The notes under the pieces were generated by a model. That model saw only the letters and a program-made list of their open reading frames with translations. It made no database searches and was not told the origin of the DNA. The translations under genes were made by a program, and so were the position numbers. Shown piece by piece: positions 63,606 through 64,000 of a DNA stretch of 64,000 nt (the first letter of the stretch is position 1; each line of letters begins with the position of its first letter). The stretch comes from Streptosporangiaceae bacterium (GTDB lineage: Bacteria > Actinomycetota > Actinomycetes > Streptosporangiales > Streptosporangiaceae): assembly GCA_025964715.1 (NCBI GenBank), contig JAOPYH010000385.1:1-64000 (forward strand). Direction: 5' to 3'.

Positions 63606-64000
63606 CAGGCTGCTCCTTTCACCCGTGCGGCGCTAGCCTGGGTCAGCGCCCGCCGAGTGAATTCCGCGGTCATCGCCCGCCGGTACTCCGCAGAGGCGTG
63701 GATGTCACTGGACGGTTCGACTCCGGCCGCCGCGGCGGCCGCCACCCGACTGATCGTCTCGCCGGTGAGCGGTCCGTCCGCGAGCAGGGCTTCGGCCTCC
63801 TCCGGCCGGTAGGGGACGCTGCCGACGCCGCCGATCGCGATGCGGAACCGTCCCTGCACCTCGGCCGCGACCACGGTGACGAGACCGAAGTCGCCGTGAC
63901 GCCGGGAGAATTCCGCGAAGCCCCATCGCTCCGGCACGGGTAGCTCGACTGCCGTGATCATCTCGTCCTCCCCCAATGAGGTCTCCAGCGCGCCGACGAA
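63605..64000 (-). CDS. Molybdenum hydroxylase FAD-binding subunit (partial, 5' end off window)
   Basis: The visible 131 residues are the C-terminal part of a CoxM-like subunit: FVGALETSLGEDEMI, then PERWGFAEFSRRHGDFGLVT and the flavoprotein C-domain AEVQGRFRIAIGGVGSVPYR. The N-terminal FAD motifs lie beyond the right edge. The stop overlaps the [2Fe-2S] subunit ATG. It matches the same part of the FAD subunit at 28.9-29.8 kb (GFAEIARRHGDFALAG), so the two loci are paralogous. Confidence 0.9.
   Translation of the reverse strand, partial: FVGALETSLGEDEMITAVELPVPERWGFAEFSRRHGDFGLVTVVAAEVQGRFRIAIGGVGSVPYRPEEAEALLADGPLTGETISRVAAAAAAGVEPSSDIHASAEYRRAMTAEFTRRALTQASAARVKGAA

Overview
The window is high-GC actinobacterial DNA. 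Evidence is the strong G/C third-position bias of the real reading frames, frequent GTG/TTG starts, GTGA/ATGA stop-start overlaps, a WhiB-family regulator, an IdeR/DmdR-type iron box, an actinobacterial-type sulfur leader peptide and a coproporphyrin-dependent heme gene block. Gene content suits the Streptomyces/Streptosporangiales part of the phylum; the exact genus is inference. I see no rRNA, tRNA, CRISPR array, insertion sequence or phage gene, so this reads as chromosome with some catabolic gene clusters.

Layout. 1-3.4 kb: an AGPS-like flavoprotein (cut by the left edge), divergent from a TetR-glpD pair. 3.4-7.3 kb: an iron-box-controlled sucrase/ferredoxin-like gene, WhiB, a phosphoribosyltransferase, a YihY membrane protein and two tiny genes. 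7.4-11 kb: the sulfate-assimilation operon, made of leader peptide, siroheme sulfite reductase, a 47-aa zinc-ribbon-like protein, cysH and a sirohydrochlorin chelatase-like gene. 11-13.3 kb: TetR plus an AidB-like acyl-CoA dehydrogenase. 13.6-21.4 kb: single genes, including glgX, a RibD-C reductase, a LigC-type ATP-dependent DNA ligase and a secreted S15 peptidase. 21.5-23.3 kb: a GNAT gene, then a scar where a TetR gene and a 14-TM MFS gene have each lost their 5' part. 23.3-31.1 kb: PadR, then an operon of acyl-CoA ligase, Mo-hydroxylase large subunit, crotonase, FAD subunit and a [2Fe-2S]-CoxG fusion.

31.1-41.2 kb: LigD-type polymerase, msrB, the conserved block zinc ribbon-DUF3000-rnd-hemG-hemQ facing hemE, and an MFS/LysR pair. 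41.3-44.7 kb: fadA-fadB, for fatty-acid beta-oxidation, behind palindromic sites. 44.8-50.9 kb: an APC permease, a ferredoxin-NADP reductase, and dxs facing away from idi (isoprenoid precursors). 51-54.2 kb: a sugar ABC importer without its ATPase. 54.3-59 kb: an ASCH-like protein, a Mug-type glycosylase, a TauE/SafE exporter and aconitase, whose promoter carries two copies of a palindromic element. 59.3-61.1 kb: PadR and an aldo/keto reductase. 61.2-64 kb: an acyl-CoA ligase and a second Mo-hydroxylase [2Fe-2S]/FAD subunit pair that runs off the right edge.

The most unusual theme is that two separate loci pair molybdenum-hydroxylase subunits with an acyl-CoA ligase, and the first also has a crotonase. 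This suggests hydroxylation of a CoA-activated or carboxylic substrate followed by beta-oxidation-like steps. The chemistry is inference, and the substrate cannot be read from the sequence.
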